Shown here piece by piece: positions 1 to 8,182 of a stretch of DNA of 14,320 nucleotides. The stretch comes from Planctomycetota bacterium. GTDB taxonomy: Bacteria > Planctomycetota > Planctomycetia > Pirellulales > Thermoguttaceae. The first letter of the stretch is position 1, and the number at the start of each line of letters is the position of its first letter. The stretch covers positions 1 to 14,320 of the forward strand of contig DQVB01000447.1 of the NCBI GenBank assembly GCA_015661985.1, written 5' to 3'. The notes under the pieces are model-generated. The model had not been told where the DNA came from, did no database searches, and worked only from the letters and a program-made list of their open reading frames with translations. The position numbers and the translations under genes are program-made.

Positions 1-3000
1 CGGCAGTTGGACGGAGATGACCGCCCGCGTCTTGCTCGGCGCCCGCCCCGTTTCCCCCGCCGCCGCTCCCTGGGCGCCGGTGGCCGCGCCGTCCAGCTCG
101 ACGTCGAACCGAGATGAATGGAACCGGCCATCCAGGTTGTAGAAATACAACGTGACACGATACGGTTGCGCTGCCACACCGGGCGGCCCCATGGAGATCT
201 TCAATTCCAGCGGTCCGGACAACACGCTGGTCATCAGCCACGGCCGGTCAGTGCCTGTGACGGGCGTCCAATCCGGGTTGCGCCACTCGGCCGTCACTTT
301 CTTTTCCAGGTCCGGGGCTTCGACAGGCAGGTCGACGAAAGGCACATGGCCCATGCCGCCGGCCCCGAGCGGTCCGCGCGTAGAAGGGCGCGGGAAGGCG
401 AACCAGACGTCTCCGTCAGCGTCGGCTTTGTCGCCGGGGGCGCCGAAGTTCAATCGCAGATGCTTGATGCGCCCGCGGCCGAAGTCGCGCGACGCGGTGT
501 ATAGGCCCCAATGGTTGTGACGGCCGGCGGGCATCAGCGCCAGCGACGTCTTGTAATTGTACGCACACGGGCACGAACTGGACCCTTCCGGCACCAGCAC
601 CAGGCCGCACGCCGGGATCATGTTGATCCAGCAACCGGCTCGCACGTTCGGGTGATGGTAGACGCCGCTGAGCTGTTCCAGATCGAAGAACCCGAGCGAG
701 CCGGACCGTTTCATGAGCACGCCGGGGCAACCGGACAACCGGCCGCAACCGCCGGTGACCGAGGCGGCGTAAGGCGCCATCCGGCCGGTGAGCGGGTCGG
801 GACGTTCGAGCGGCTTTCCGGTACGAAGATCATGCGCCGCCGGCAGATAGACGGTATCGCCGACGATGGTCGGCAACGGAGCCCCCGTGTTTAAGGTCCA
901 CAAGAGCCGCCCATCTTCGGCCGAAAAGGCCGACACGGACGGCCCTTCACGCACCGGACGCAGCCCGGTCCACACAGGATCCGCTGAGAGCACAACTCCG
1001 CGTGCCGCGTAGAGCGAATTCTGGCGCGGGCCAAGCTCCGAGCTGCTCCAAAGCTGCTTGCCCGTTCGCATGTCCAGAGCCACCAGCACGTGCGGCGGCG
1101 ACCCGGGCACTTGGAAGCGCGGTTTCGGTTTAGCTTTGCGTGCCGGCTGCTTGCCCACTCGCCGTCGCAGGTTCGGATAAACGTCCGCCGCCGCCAACCC
1201 GTCGATCAGAAACAGCCGGCCAGCTTCGATGGCGATCGCCTTCGAATCGATCGCACTTTGCGGCCGGTAAGTCCATCGCAGCTTGCCCGTTGCCTTGTCC
1301 AGCACGAACAGCAGCCGATTGGCCGGATGGGCCATGGACCACCACGAACGCCGGATGTTTGGCTGACCGAGTGCGCCGACCACGGCATCGTCGGTCACCG
1401 CCAGGTACTCCCAGATCGGTTTTTCTGCGCCTTCCGCCGCATCGGTCGTCGTGGAGCCGTCTAGCCTGGGCGGCTCGTACGTGAAGAGCGTCTTGCCTGT
1501 GGCCCGGGCCAGGCGCAGGCACGAGCGGCCGTACAAGACGTAAAGCGCCTCGTTGTCTGCGGCCATCACGCCGCCTCGGTACGCCGCGGGCCAACGGCCC
1601 ACGCCCGGCAGGTTTTGTTTCCAGAGAATGCGGCCGTTGTAGGCATCCAGCGCGTAAACGTGATCCATACCCGTCACGAAGAGGAAGCCGTCGAGGGCCA
1701 GCGGCGCAGGGGCGCGATAGTGGCGACTGACGATATCGCCCGGCCCCAGGCTGCCGAACCAGAGCACTTTCAATGGCAACCGCACCAACCTTTCGTCCGA
1801 CGCTCCTCCTTTTCCGGCGTCAGCGTACTGGTGGGTCCAGGCTCCGGCTCCCGGGAGCGGCCCGCGCTGGATTCGCACCCCCACTTCCACATTCCGACAG
1901 TCCGTTTCTGGCAGGCCGCCGGCGGCCAGCCAGCGGCGAACGGCCGGTCGCATCGCTTGATCGCAGGCGATCACTGCCACGCCGCCGCACGGGCGCAACA
2001 CCCGATAGAGCTCCGCGGCTGAAACACGGTCCAAATCGGCGCCTGCCTTGACCACGAAGATCAACAAGTTGGCCACATAGTCGGCGTAGGGCAGCGCCCG
2101 GGCCCCCACGTTATGAATGGCGATGCGCGGGCCGTATAAGCCGGCATCGGCCAGACGCTCGCGCATCCCCTGCGCCCCGCGCTGGCCCGCGGCCCAGTAC
2201 CAGGTCAGGTTCGATGAGCCAGCCAGAGCGGCGAGGAACGCCTCGTCCACGTCGCCCAACACCAGGCCGTACCCCTCGGCGACGCCACCTACCGCCAGCA
2301 ACGCCTTCACGAGCGAGGCCGTCGCTCCCGGAACGGCAATCTCACGCTCGGCCGGGCCCGTCATTTGCGGCGTGGCCGGCCGACTCTCCTGAAAGCAATG
2401 AACCTCACCTTCGGTCGTACTGGCCAACAACGATGAGCCGACAAGCAACAGATCTCGGACGTTGCCCTTGACCGGCGTTTCCCATAGTTGGCGTCCGTCT
2501 TCGGCGCTGTAGCAGATCAGCTTGCCGCGGCCGCCCGCGATCAAGGTCGAACCGGCCTGGACGAGCTGGTAAATGCGCTCGACCGGCACGGACCAGCGGG
2601 CGTATTTCTCCGCCGGCACCATGTGACCTTGCGAACTGCCGATCCTGGCCACGTAGGAACTCGGCGCGGCCTCCAGCACATCCTTCAGGTCGATGCTCAC
2701 CAGCCGCATGGGGTGTTCCGCGTCGGGCTGTGCCGGTGAAACCGGAGCCACGTTGCCGGGTTGGCCTGGGCGGCGCCCGATACGGAACTCCGGCGGCCCG
2801 ATCAGGCTCATGCGGCCCCGCTCATCGATCACGCCTTTCAAGACGCCGTTCAAGTGAAACACTTCCTGGCCATCGCACGCGCGGACCGCTGCCAGGCTGG
2901 CCTCGCTATGGATCGGCGCTTCGGAACCCGGCAGAGCGGGCCGCTCCGGATTGGGTTTCTGCAGGAATTCGCAGGGCGTGAATACCAGCTCGGCGAACGT

Positions 3001-3903
3001 CATCGTCCATGCGCCCCCCGGAAACAGCCCTTGGCTTTCCTGCCATAAGAGTCTGCCGTCACGCGCGTCGAACAGTGCTGGTGCGGCACGCCCGCAGGGC
3101 ACGACCAAGACGTGGCCGCACAGCGCCAGATACCCGTGCGGCGCCACGCCCCACATCGCTTCGTAGTGCGGCTGGCGAGCGTACTTCGTGCCGCTCGAAT
3201 CGTTCAGCCAGAGCAGTTCGCCGGTCTCGGCGTCCAGGCAGACGACCACAATGCCCTCCGGCGACCACATGCCGAACGTCGCATAGGCGCGGCGGTCATG
3301 GACCAACACGCCCGAGCGTGCCGGCCAGCGCGATATCATCTGCTCGTTGCCGATCAGGCGCTCGTCCGGGATCGGCGGTCGGTACTTCCAGATGAGTCGC
3401 CCCGTCCGGCCGTCCAAGCAATAAACCCGGCCGTCGTCCGAAGCGGCGTACACCTTGCCGCCCGCCACCCCTGGAGCCAACCGGACCGGGCCTTCGGTAA
3501 AGAACCGCCACCGCGGCTGGCCTGTGCGCGCATCCAAAGCGTGGACGGCATGATCGCTGGATGAAGCGAAATAGACCAGGCCGCAGCCGGCAGAGATCGC
3601 ATAGGCGTAATCAAAGTCGATCCGCTGGGTTTCCCACACCGGCTCGCGCCACGCCGGCCGAGGCTTATGTCGGGCACGATACGTCCAGACCTCGTGAAAC
3701 GGGGGTGCCAGCTCCCGCTGGACATAACCGGTCCTGCGAGCATTCTGCAAATGGATCACACCAGCCGAGCGCCCTCCCGCGCCCGGACCCTCCTCTGCGG
3801 CCACTGCGCCGCCAACGGTCCCACTCCCGAAAACCGCGGCGGCCACCGTCATCCACAGCGTCACACTCGGTCTGAGTCTCATCATGCTCGTCATGCTCAT
3901 CAT
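1..3903 (-). CDS. Secreted PQQ-type beta-propeller protein with inserted methyltransferase-like domain and malectin-like C-terminus (3' end off window)
   Basis: The frame is open from ATG 3903 to the left edge, more than 1300 codons with no stop. A Sec signal peptide covers about residues 1-36: basic MMRLRPS, a hydrophobic stretch, then a cleavage site near AVAAEE. Residues about 100-500 hold PQQ-type blades with repeated LD-x-x-TG-x-x-x-W motifs (HALDARTGQPRW, CLDGRTGRLIW, CLDAETGELLW). Residues about 520-680 are an inserted class I methyltransferase-like domain (ADAGLYGPRIAIH, ELYRVLRPCGG). A second propeller half follows (YALDAYNGRILW, VLDKATGKLRW, ALDMRTGKQLW), then the block GCWINMIPACGL plus SSSCPCAYNYKTSLAL typical of large planctomycete propeller proteins. 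From about residue 1150 the chain resembles a malectin-like fold (VTLYFYNLDGRF, FDVELDG). GGAGG lies 5 bases before ATG 3903 and 8 before ATG 3900, so either may be used. Substrate and role are unknown. Such proteins are often auto-named BamB-like, which this architecture does not support. Confidence 0.85.
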   Translation of the reverse strand, partial: MMSMTSMMRLRPSVTLWMTVAAAVFGSGTVGGAVAAEEGPGAGGRSAGVIHLQNARRTGYVQRELAPPFHEVWTYRARHKPRPAWREPVWETQRIDFDYAYAISAGCGLVYFASSSDHAVHALDARTGQPRWRFFTEGPVRLAPGVAGGKVYAASDDGRVYCLDGRTGRLIWKYRPPIPDERLIGNEQMISRWPARSGVLVHDRRAYATFGMWSPEGIVVVCLDAETGELLWLNDSSGTKYARQPHYEAMWGVAPHGYLALCGHVLVVPCGRAAPALFDARDGRLLWQESQGLFPGGAWTMTFAELVFTPCEFLQKPNPERPALPGSEAPIHSEASLAAVRACDGQEVFHLNGVLKGVIDERGRMSLIGPPEFRIGRRPGQPGNVAPVSPAQPDAEHPMRLVSIDLKDVLEAAPSSYVARIGSSQGHMVPAEKYARWSVPVERIYQLVQAGSTLIAGGRGKLICYSAEDGRQLWETPVKGNVRDLLLVGSSLLASTTEGEVHCFQESRPATPQMTGPAEREIAVPGATASLVKALLAVGGVAEGYGLVLGDVDEAFLAALAGSSNLTWYWAAGQRGAQGMRERLADAGLYGPRIAIHNVGARALPYADYVANLLIFVVKAGADLDRVSAAELYRVLRPCGGVAVIACDQAMRPAVRRWLAAGGLPETDCRNVEVGVRIQRGPLPGAGAWTHQYADAGKGGASDERLVRLPLKVLWFGSLGPGDIVSRHYRAPAPLALDGFLFVTGMDHVYALDAYNGRILWKQNLPGVGRWPAAYRGGVMAADNEALYVLYGRSCLRLARATGKTLFTYEPPRLDGSTTTDAAEGAEKPIWEYLAVTDDAVVGALGQPNIRRSWWSMAHPANRLLFVLDKATGKLRWTYRPQSAIDSKAIAIEAGRLFLIDGLAAADVYPNLRRRVGKQPARKAKPKPRFQVPGSPPHVLVALDMRTGKQLWSSSELGPRQNSLYAARGVVLSADPVWTGLRPVREGPSVSAFSAEDGRLLWTLNTGAPLPTIVGDTVYLPAAHDLRTGKPLERPDPLTGRMAPYAASVTGGCGRLSGCPGVLMKRSGSLGFFDLEQLSGVYHHPNVRAGCWINMIPACGLVLVPEGSSSCPCAYNYKTSLALMPAGRHNHWGLYTASRDFGRGRIKHLRLNFGAPGDKADADGDVWFAFPRPSTRGPLGAGGMGHVPFVDLPVEAPDLEKKVTAEWRNPDWTPVTGTDRPWLMTSVLSGPLELKISMGPPGVAAQPYRVTLYFYNLDGRFHSSRFDVELDGAATGAQGAAAGETGRAPSKTRAVISVQLP

Positions 3904-4229
3904 GCGATCCTCCACGAGCTCCCCTGGTTTCGTCCCAATGTAGCCGTTCGGTCGAGTTGTCCCTCCAGCGCGGCAATCGGCGCTGCGGAACTCCCGACGC
4001 CGCCTCGGCCGCGACTGGAATCGATCCCAACATCCAGACACTGGCGACGGCCGCCCAGACAACATGCGAACAAAAGCGGTTCACGGGGTTCTCCTCCCTC
4101 TGTTTGCACTCGTAGGCTGGTTGCTTCCCGAACCACCTTACCGACAGGCGAGTCCACAAGGCCAGTGACCCACGGCATACAAGCACCAGGGCGGTGCTCG
4201 CCCAGAGGTCCACACGTGTTGGTCATGGT
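3904..4229. other. Intergenic region with an orphan signal-peptide-like reading frame
   Basis: This 326-base gap separates the alpha/beta hydrolase from the propeller gene. On the minus strand a GTG at 4084 follows a good ribosome-binding site (GGGAGGAG, about 5 bases away). It would encode VNRFCSHVVWAAVASVWM then LGSIPVAAEAAS, which looks like a Sec signal peptide with an AEA-A cleavage site. That frame runs on to 3665 and overlaps the propeller gene in a different frame, where its composition stops looking like protein. It may be a decayed gene start, a duplicated leader, or chance. A second minus-strand frame (4226-3900, 108 codons) fits exactly between the neighbours, and its stop overlaps ATG 3903, but its third-position GC is low and it resembles nothing known to me. 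I see no clear terminator or promoter here. Confidence 0.35.
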
Positions 4230-5663
4230 TCACTCTCCACTTGGCGCGCGTCGTGGGTCGAACCCGACGGCGACTTCCGCCTGCGAAGCGTCTCCCACGA
4301 GGGATTGTCGGGAAACATGTTGAGCGTGAAGTGGATGACCGTGCCCAGTCGCGGCTGTTCGCAGCGAGCGATCGTCGGCATGTGTCCCGTGGCCGGTTCC
4401 ATGTGATTCGATGAGGTCCAGCCAGCCTTCGAGCGTGTATTCGGGGCGGCCGATTTCATCGGGGTGCAGCACGGCCAACCGCCGTGGTGACAGCGGGCGG
4501 ATACCGAGGTCGGGAAGGGTGGCTCCACGCCAGTGTAGCGGCGTGCCGTAGAGTCGTTCCAGCTGGATACCGTACCGGTCGCACCACTGGCCGGCGTTCA
4601 CGGCAGGAAGGTCGCGGATGCGTTCCAGCGGCCAGTCCGGCGCGCCCAGGTGCTCATGGATCCATTCCAGCGACACCTTGTAGGCAAAGTAGGGGCGGTG
4701 CCCTCCGCCGGGCTCAAACCATGCCTCGATCTTCCCGGCGCCTCCCAAAGCGGCGTAGACCTGCGACGCTTCACGCACCGCGCGGCGGGTCCCGCGCCAC
4801 GCTTGTCCGTCGCCGCGGCGATCGATGATCACGTCGGCGTCGCCGTTGGCGATCCAGAGCGCGCAGCCGGGGGCGGCCAAGGCAGCAAAGGTAGGCCAGT
4901 CGCAGAGGCGGCGCATCCGCTCATTGGGCAACCGGGTGCAAAGTTTTGTATCCAGCGTAATGTCGTCGTAGGCCCAGCCGGAGACGATGGCGAGCCGGAT
5001 GCGAGGTTCAACGGCGGCGACGTACGAGGCCACGGCTCCGCCGAGGGAATTGCCGGCCACACCGATCCGCTCGAAGGCGATGTCGTTGCGGGTGAGCAAG
5101 TAGTCGATGGTGCGCATCGTGTCGAACACCAGCTTCCCCATGATCAGCCGGCCGGCCGCATCAGCTCGATCGCTGGCCCAGCGCGCATCGTGAGCCCGTG
5201 TGCCCATGCGGCCCTGCCGGTTCCGTTCCTCCTCGCCGATGGGATCGATCGCTGCGCAGACCAGCCCCAACCGCGCGTAGAGCAGCCCCGCATAGTGGTA
5301 TTGCCAACTGCTCTTGCTGCCGCCGTGGCCATAGGTCAGGACGATGGCGGGCATCTTCTCAGGTGGGTGTTTCGGCCGATAGATGAGAGCGGGCGTGCGC
5401 GAGCCGGGCTCGATGGTCCAGACCCATTTTTCGATGACCACCTCGTCATGTTCGATCTGGCCGCGCGGCTCCGGCCGGAGCGGGCAACGATTTGCAGGGA
5501 TGCCGAGCATCTGGCGCAAGGCCGAACGCACCGCAGCGTGTCGGGCGGCGGCCTCCGCTGCAGGCGACTCCTGGCCGCCGGCGAGCGGTGTCGTCAGCCA
5601 CGCTGTCATTCCGATCGCGGCTGTCACTGCCCAAACCAGTCGACTTGTCAGGCTCATCGACAT
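4230..5663 (-). CDS. Secreted alpha/beta hydrolase (acetyl xylan esterase / dienelactone hydrolase-like)
   Basis: A 477-residue product with a Sec signal peptide (about residues 1-30, LVWAVTAAIGMTAWLTTPLAGG). The hydrolase core begins near residue 90: TYGHGGSKSSWQ forms the oxyanion-side loop, GNSLGG holds the nucleophile Ser206, NGDADV holds the likely acid (Asp277, or Asp275), and GGGHRPYF holds His322. The PIGEEER motif at 141-147 is characteristic of secreted planctomycete esterase-like hydrolases found beside sulfatases. It probably cleaves ester bonds on carbohydrate substrates outside the cytoplasm; the substrate is inferred only. The family normally ends near residue 418 (YTLEGWLDLIE). 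The last 57 or so residues look unlike protein and may be an out-of-frame extension. AGGAG lies 3 bases before ATG 5663 but 9 before ATG 5657, so 5657 is the better start. The gene is 137 bases downstream of the sulfatase and probably shares its transcript. Confidence 0.85.
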   Translation of the reverse strand: MSMSLTSRLVWAVTAAIGMTAWLTTPLAGGQESPAAEAAARHAAVRSALRQMLGIPANRCPLRPEPRGQIEHDEVVIEKWVWTIEPGSRTPALIYRPKHPPEKMPAIVLTYGHGGSKSSWQYHYAGLLYARLGLVCAAIDPIGEEERNRQGRMGTRAHDARWASDRADAAGRLIMGKLVFDTMRTIDYLLTRNDIAFERIGVAGNSLGGAVASYVAAVEPRIRLAIVSGWAYDDITLDTKLCTRLPNERMRRLCDWPTFAALAAPGCALWIANGDADVIIDRRGDGQAWRGTRRAVREASQVYAALGGAGKIEAWFEPGGGHRPYFAYKVSLEWIHEHLGAPDWPLERIRDLPAVNAGQWCDRYGIQLERLYGTPLHWRGATLPDLGIRPLSPRRLAVLHPDEIGRPEYTLEGWLDLIESHGTGHGTHADDRSLRTAATGHGHPLHAQHVSRQSLVGDASQAEVAVGFDPRRAPSGE

Positions 5664-5800
5664 CTGCTCCTCGTTGGACCCTTGGCAGTAATCCCGGCCT
5701 TCGCCGCCCGGGCGCCCCTATACCTTGTCCGACCACGACCGCAGCGTCGCCATCCCGCTCGGTCGAGGGCTCACAACCACAGCGAGCCCGGTTGAGTGGA

Positions 5801-7237
5801 TCATTGCGCCCACCTCCTCAATTCCCTCTTGAGCTCGTTGAGAACGGTCTGGGAGCGCGGATCGCCCATCAGGTTCTTCATCTCGTAGGGATCGGCGACC
5901 AGGTCATAGAGCTCATCCATGCCATCCAGCTCCGTATAGTGGATGTACTTGTATCGCTGGGTGCGGACGGCCTTGTATCCCATCTTGAGCACACGTGGGA
6001 AGACCGTGTCCGTATAGTATTCGATCAAGAACGACGTGCGCCATTCGGCTGGGTGCTCGCCACGCAACAGCGGCACCAGACTGCGGCCGTCCATTGTCGC
6101 CGGCGGCTTCAGTCCGGCCAGCTCGAGTACCGTCGGAGCCAGATCGATGCTGAGCGCCATCCCGTCGATCAAGCGGTACGGCCGGACGAGGGGCGGATAG
6201 CGCACCAGCAGCGGAATGCGGATTCCCTCTTCGTAAGCCAGCCGCCGTTCGACGCTCAATCCGTGTTCGCCGTACCAGTAGCCGTGGTCGCTGGTCAAGA
6301 TGATCACGGTCGAATCCAATTGTCCAATTCGCTCCAGGGCCGAGAGCAATTTGCCGGTGCTTTCGTCGACCCCGGCCAGCATGCGCCAGCGGTCGCGGAC
6401 CGTCCGGTCCGAGGTTCCCGTGTGCTGGCCCAGGGGAGGCAGGCCGTCGATCTTGCGCGCCAAGGCGGGTTTCCCCTCGAGGGTATCGAACATGTTCAGC
6501 CGCCGCGGGACGGCTGCGTCCGCGTAGAGCTTTTCGTGGCGTTTGGCGGGCAGGAACCGCGCGGCGGACGGATCCGAAATACTCCCGTCGTCGTACTGGA
6601 TGAGTTCCGGATGCAGCGCCTTGTGGGCCAGGTACAGGCAGAACGGCTTTTGGCGCGCCCGATGCAGAAACGAGACGGCCAGCTTGGTGAGCACGTCCGT
6701 CGTGTGGCCGGATATCTTCAGTCGCTCGCCCTCCACGTTGATGACTGGATCGAAGGATGTTCCTTGCCCCCTCAAACCGGCCCACCAGTCGAAGCCGGGG
6801 CGAGGGCTGTCGTCGTTGCCCATGTGCCATTTGCCGACGAACGCTGTTTCGTACCCCGATTCCCGGAGCAGCCTGGGGAACGTCATCAGCCGGTGACTCT
6901 GCTGGCTCCGGTTGGTGTTGTCGATGATGCCGTGGCGGTGAGGATACTGGCCGGTCAGCAGCGAAGCCCGGCTGGGTGAGCATAGCGGCGTGGTCGCGAA
7001 GGCGTTGCGGAAGCGCGCTCCCTGGCAGGCCAGCCGGTCGATATGTGGTGTATGCACGACCGGGTGGCCCGTACAACTCAGCTCGTCCCAGCGCAGATCG
7101 TCGACCAGCACGATCACGAAGTTCGGCCTTCGGTCCGCTGCCTCGGCACCGACTCGAAGCCAAATCAAGGCAACGATCGGCACCAGCGCCAACGCACACC
7201 ATGGCCCTGCTCTTTCGGGCAAGAATCCAGCTCGCAT
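5801..7237 (-). CDS. Secreted sulfatase (arylsulfatase family, formylglycine type)
   Basis: A 478-residue sulfatase of the alkaline phosphatase superfamily. An N-terminal signal peptide (about 1-34, ending VGAEAA) predicts export. Metal-site residues Asp46 and Asp47 lie in VDDLRWDEL. Cys86 in CSPSR (86-90) is the formylglycine precursor in the C-x-P-x-R signature, so activity would need a formylglycine-generating enzyme, which is not in this window. Other active-site motifs are GKWHMG (Lys136, His138), AHKALHP (205-210) and SDHGYWYGEHG (316-326). Arg331 occupies the place where many sulfatases have lysine; the ERRLAYEE form is common in planctomycete sulfatases. The C-terminal MDELYDLVADPYEMKNL is typical and marks a full-length protein. 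The start is set by GAGGAG 5 bases before ATG 7237. It lies 57 bases downstream of the cysteine hydrolase gene. Substrate (sulfated polysaccharide or other sulfate ester) cannot be read from sequence. Confidence 0.95.
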   Translation of the reverse strand: MRAGFLPERAGPWCALALVPIVALIWLRVGAEAADRRPNFVIVLVDDLRWDELSCTGHPVVHTPHIDRLACQGARFRNAFATTPLCSPSRASLLTGQYPHRHGIIDNTNRSQQSHRLMTFPRLLRESGYETAFVGKWHMGNDDSPRPGFDWWAGLRGQGTSFDPVINVEGERLKISGHTTDVLTKLAVSFLHRARQKPFCLYLAHKALHPELIQYDDGSISDPSAARFLPAKRHEKLYADAAVPRRLNMFDTLEGKPALARKIDGLPPLGQHTGTSDRTVRDRWRMLAGVDESTGKLLSALERIGQLDSTVIILTSDHGYWYGEHGLSVERRLAYEEGIRIPLLVRYPPLVRPYRLIDGMALSIDLAPTVLELAGLKPPATMDGRSLVPLLRGEHPAEWRTSFLIEYYTDTVFPRVLKMGYKAVRTQRYKYIHYTELDGMDELYDLVADPYEMKNLMGDPRSQTVLNELKRELRRWAQ

Positions 7238-7294
7238 CCCATCTCCTCTCGGGTTTGACGTTTGACCTCCCTTGCGCCACCGCGGGCATGCGGT

Positions 7295-7999
7295 TCAAGC
7301 CTCAGTGAAATCGGCCAGTTCTTCGATCACTTCGGTTGTGGTGCGCAGTCGAGCGAATTTGCGCTGCCAGATGGCGAAGCAAGCCTCCTGCAAATGGGGA
7401 TCGACGCTGGCCACAGCATCGCTGACGGCGGTAACGCGGTAGTCGCGAGTACTTGCTGACATCAACGTCGCGTTCACACAGACCTCCGTTACCACACCTG
7501 TGATCAGCAGGTAGCGGATATCTTGCGACCGGAGGGCCAAATCGAGCGGTGTGCCGTAGAACTTGTCGTAGGTGTGACCGCGGACGATCAATTCGTCGGG
7601 TCGCGGTGCGAGCTCACCGACCGTATCGGCCGAGTTGGGGCCTTCGCCACGGCCGGGGCCGATGAGGCAATTGCTCGACGGGTACGCGAACCCGGTCGGC
7701 TCGCCGGGCTTCGCCGGCAGGTGTTCGATGCCGAACGGATCGCCGCGCAAGCACGGGACGCCGGTCGAGTACACGAACTCCGTAAAGATCACCGGCACCC
7801 GTTTCCCCCGGCATACGTCGATCAGCCGGCGGATGTTGGGGATGATTTCACGGCCCGATGGGACCTCCAGGGCCGCTCCCGGGTCGAGGAACCCGTGCTG
7901 CATGTCGATCACCAGCAGTGCCGTTCGCCCGGGCTGGCAGCGATGCAACTGGTCGATCCGCGCTTGACGTGCGGCCAGGATCTCATCGAAGCTCGCCAT
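7295..7999 (-). CDS. Isochorismatase-family cysteine hydrolase
   Basis: A cytoplasmic protein of about 234 residues with no signal peptide. Numbering from the longer start at 8017, it carries the family catalytic triad: Asp38 in LLVIDMQHGFLD, Lys152 in YDKFYGTPLD, and Cys180 in TGVVTEVCVNAT, where a non-proline cis-peptide usually precedes the cysteine. Members hydrolyse amides, carbamates, ureido compounds or the vinyl ether of isochorismate; nothing in the context indicates isochorismate metabolism, so an amidase-type role is more likely, but the substrate is unknown. An upstream in-frame ATG (8017) would add MREAGT. It has no ribosome-binding site, whereas ATG 7999 has GAGGG about 12 bases upstream, so I prefer 7999 with moderate confidence. 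A promoter-like motif lies at 8105-8077. The gene heads a possible four-gene run with the sulfatase, esterase-like hydrolase and propeller gene. Confidence 0.88.
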   Translation of the reverse strand: MASFDEILAARQARIDQLHRCQPGRTALLVIDMQHGFLDPGAALEVPSGREIIPNIRRLIDVCRGKRVPVIFTEFVYSTGVPCLRGDPFGIEHLPAKPGEPTGFAYPSSNCLIGPGRGEGPNSADTVGELAPRPDELIVRGHTYDKFYGTPLDLALRSQDIRYLLITGVVTEVCVNATLMSASTRDYRVTAVSDAVASVDPHLQEACFAIWQRKFARLRTTTEVIEELADFTEA

Positions 8000-8076
8000 G
8001 GTTCCGGCTTCCCTCATTGACTTGGGGTGAACGCGCGCTGATCGACCGTCTCAAGCGACTGCCATCGCCACGGCGC

Positions 8077-8105
8077 ATCATATATCGGCCTATTCTCATT
8101 CGCAA
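8077..8105 (-). promoter_or_regulatory. Sigma70-like promoter before the cysteine hydrolase
   Basis: On the minus strand, TTGCGA (8105-8100) and TATGAT (8082-8077) are separated by exactly 17 bases. They match the TTGACA and TATAAT consensus at 4 and 5 of 6 positions. The motif sits in an AT-rich island within GC-rich DNA in the 165-base gap between the aminotransferase and hydrolase genes. It would place the transcript start about 70 bases before ATG 7999 and could drive the hydrolase and the genes after it. Confidence 0.4.
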
Positions 8106-8182
8106 TGCAAGCCATGAATGGCGCAGCCTGCCCGCCTCACCAGCCGACGACCGTCAGGCCCACCAGGGGTGGAGCGTGAAAC

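Noticed and set aside
3900..4226. Minus-strand 108-codon frame fitting exactly between the hydrolase and the propeller gene
   Set aside because: The tight fit and overlapping ATGA are suggestive, but third-position GC is only about 55-60 percent by hand count, far below the neighbours, and the product resembles nothing known.
4650..5795. Plus-strand open frame of 381 codons opposite the alpha/beta hydrolase
   Set aside because: Antisense shadow of a gene with a complete catalytic triad.
5492..6979. Plus-strand open frame of 495 codons opposite the sulfatase
   Set aside because: Antisense to a sulfatase with all catalytic motifs; no domain, signal or ribosome-binding site of its own.
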